This document shows positions 30,547 through 30,984 of a DNA stretch of 30,984 nucleotides, one piece after another; the first letter of the stretch is position 1, and each line of letters starts with the position of its first letter. The notes beneath the pieces are model-generated. The model was not told the origin of the DNA. It saw only the letters and a list, made by a program, of their open reading frames with translations, and did not search any database. Made by a program: the position numbers and the translations under genes. This stretch comes from JBGTBQ01 sp041749275 (lineage in GTDB: Bacteria > Acidobacteriota > Blastocatellia > Pyrinomonadales > Pyrinomonadaceae): NCBI GenBank assembly GCA_041749275.1, contig JBGTBQ010000068.1, forward strand, positions 1 through 30,984, written 5' to 3'.

Positions 30547-30984
30547 ATGCTCTCCCGATTCCGCGGATTCTTTGGCGCCGAGCTAGCCGTTGATTTGGGC
30601 ACAGCCAATACGCTGGTCAGCGTTTGCGGTGAAGGCTTGGTGGTCAACGAGCCTTCCGTGGTGGCCGTGGCCGAGGGGACCAATCGCATTCTGGCCGGCG
30701 GATGCGCCGTCGGTCATCTGGCGCGGCAAATGGAGGGTCGCACCCCCGGCTCCATCACCGTCGTGCGACCCTTGGCCGAGGGCGTCATTCGCGATTTCGA
30801 GCTGTGCGAGGCCATGCTGCGCTATTTCCTGCGCAAGGCGCAGCACAACCGCACGGCGTTGCGGCCGCGCATTCTGGTGGCCGCGCCGGGCGCCATCACT
30901 CCCGTCGAGAAACGCGCGCTGTACACCAGCGCCGCGCGGGCCGGCGCCAAGCAAGTGCTGATCATTCGCGAGGCCATCGCCGCC
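30547..30984 (+). CDS. mreB: Rod-shape protein MreB (actin-like), N-terminal 146 residues, cut by window end
   Basis: The frame is open to the last base. It shows the MreB order: phosphate-1 loop AVDLGTANTLVSV (~14-26), NEPSVVAVAEGTNRIL, VGHLARQMEGRTPGSITVVRPLAEGVIRDFELCEAMLRYFLRK, and ILVAAPGAITPVEKRALYTSAARAGAKQVLIIREAIAA. The PGAITPVEKRA and ELCEAMLRYF wording resembles planctomycete MreB more than proteobacterial ones. MreB polymerises on the inner membrane and directs side-wall growth. GGAG lies 5 nt before the ATG. The end differs from the usual EEP-AA motif (IREAIAA), a phosphate-binding-region change to note. It follows the small TM gene by 36 nt in one operon. Confidence 0.93.
   Translation, partial: MLSRFRGFFGAELAVDLGTANTLVSVCGEGLVVNEPSVVAVAEGTNRILAGGCAVGHLARQMEGRTPGSITVVRPLAEGVIRDFELCEAMLRYFLRKAQHNRTALRPRILVAAPGAITPVEKRALYTSAARAGAKQVLIIREAIAA

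Overview
The window looks like high-G+C DNA from an acidobacterium, probably of the Blastocatellia/Pyrinomonas type. The two adjacent VWFA-related proteins (26793-29079) belong to a family typical of Acidobacteria. The CHAT / ECF-sigma / one-TM cassette, the M16 peptidase pair and the heptamer-rich intergenic hairpins fit the same group. The last ~1.8 kb (from about 29.16 kb) looks different: it reads as a planctomycete-like mreB locus with its own promoter. I suspect a contig chimera, or less likely a transfer, with a junction near 29.08-29.22 kb.

Layout. 1-2.4 kb: 3' end of a CHAT protease gene, an atypical ECF-like sigma factor and a one-TM anti-sigma-like protein. 2.7-3.3 kb: a lipoprotein. 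4.0-7.6 kb: tryptophan 2,3-dioxygenase, a coiled-coil lipoprotein, a PilZ protein and a benzoate-CoA-ligase-family enzyme, perhaps parts of tryptophan/anthranilate breakdown. 7.7-9.0 kb: an exported TPR protein behind a near-consensus promoter. 9.2-13.8 kb (minus strand): a secreted protein, then a hybrid histidine kinase translationally coupled to an NtrC-type sigma-54 regulator. 13.9-16.5 kb: a small accessory island with an IS30 transposase remnant, a secreted protein, and an A+T-richer two-gene module (unknown helical protein plus PIN-like nuclease). 16.5-17.6 kb: an extended SDR reductase. 17.65-17.89 kb: a MITE-like element with terminal inverted repeats and a 9-bp flanking direct repeat. 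17.9-19.7 kb: an oxidative-stress cluster with a PerR-type regulator under a perfect 7-1-7 operator, a 2-Cys peroxiredoxin, a cytoplasmic thioredoxin-like protein and a strong terminator. 19.8-22.8 kb: DUF4112 membrane protein, aldose 1-epimerase, a VapBC-type toxin-antitoxin pair and a GNAT acetyltransferase. 22.9-26.1 kb: an M16 operon pairing an intact-HxxEH subunit with a motif-less subunit. 26.8-29.1 kb: two exported VWFA-domain proteins. 29.2-30.98 kb: TM/coiled-coil protein, small TM protein and truncated mreB.

No rRNA, tRNA or CRISPR array was seen. The best candidates for something undescribed are the helical-protein/PIN module at 15.2-16.5 kb, the MITE-like element at 17.65 kb, the CHAT-sigma-anti-sigma cassette at the left edge, and the heptamer-built hairpins that follow several stop codons.
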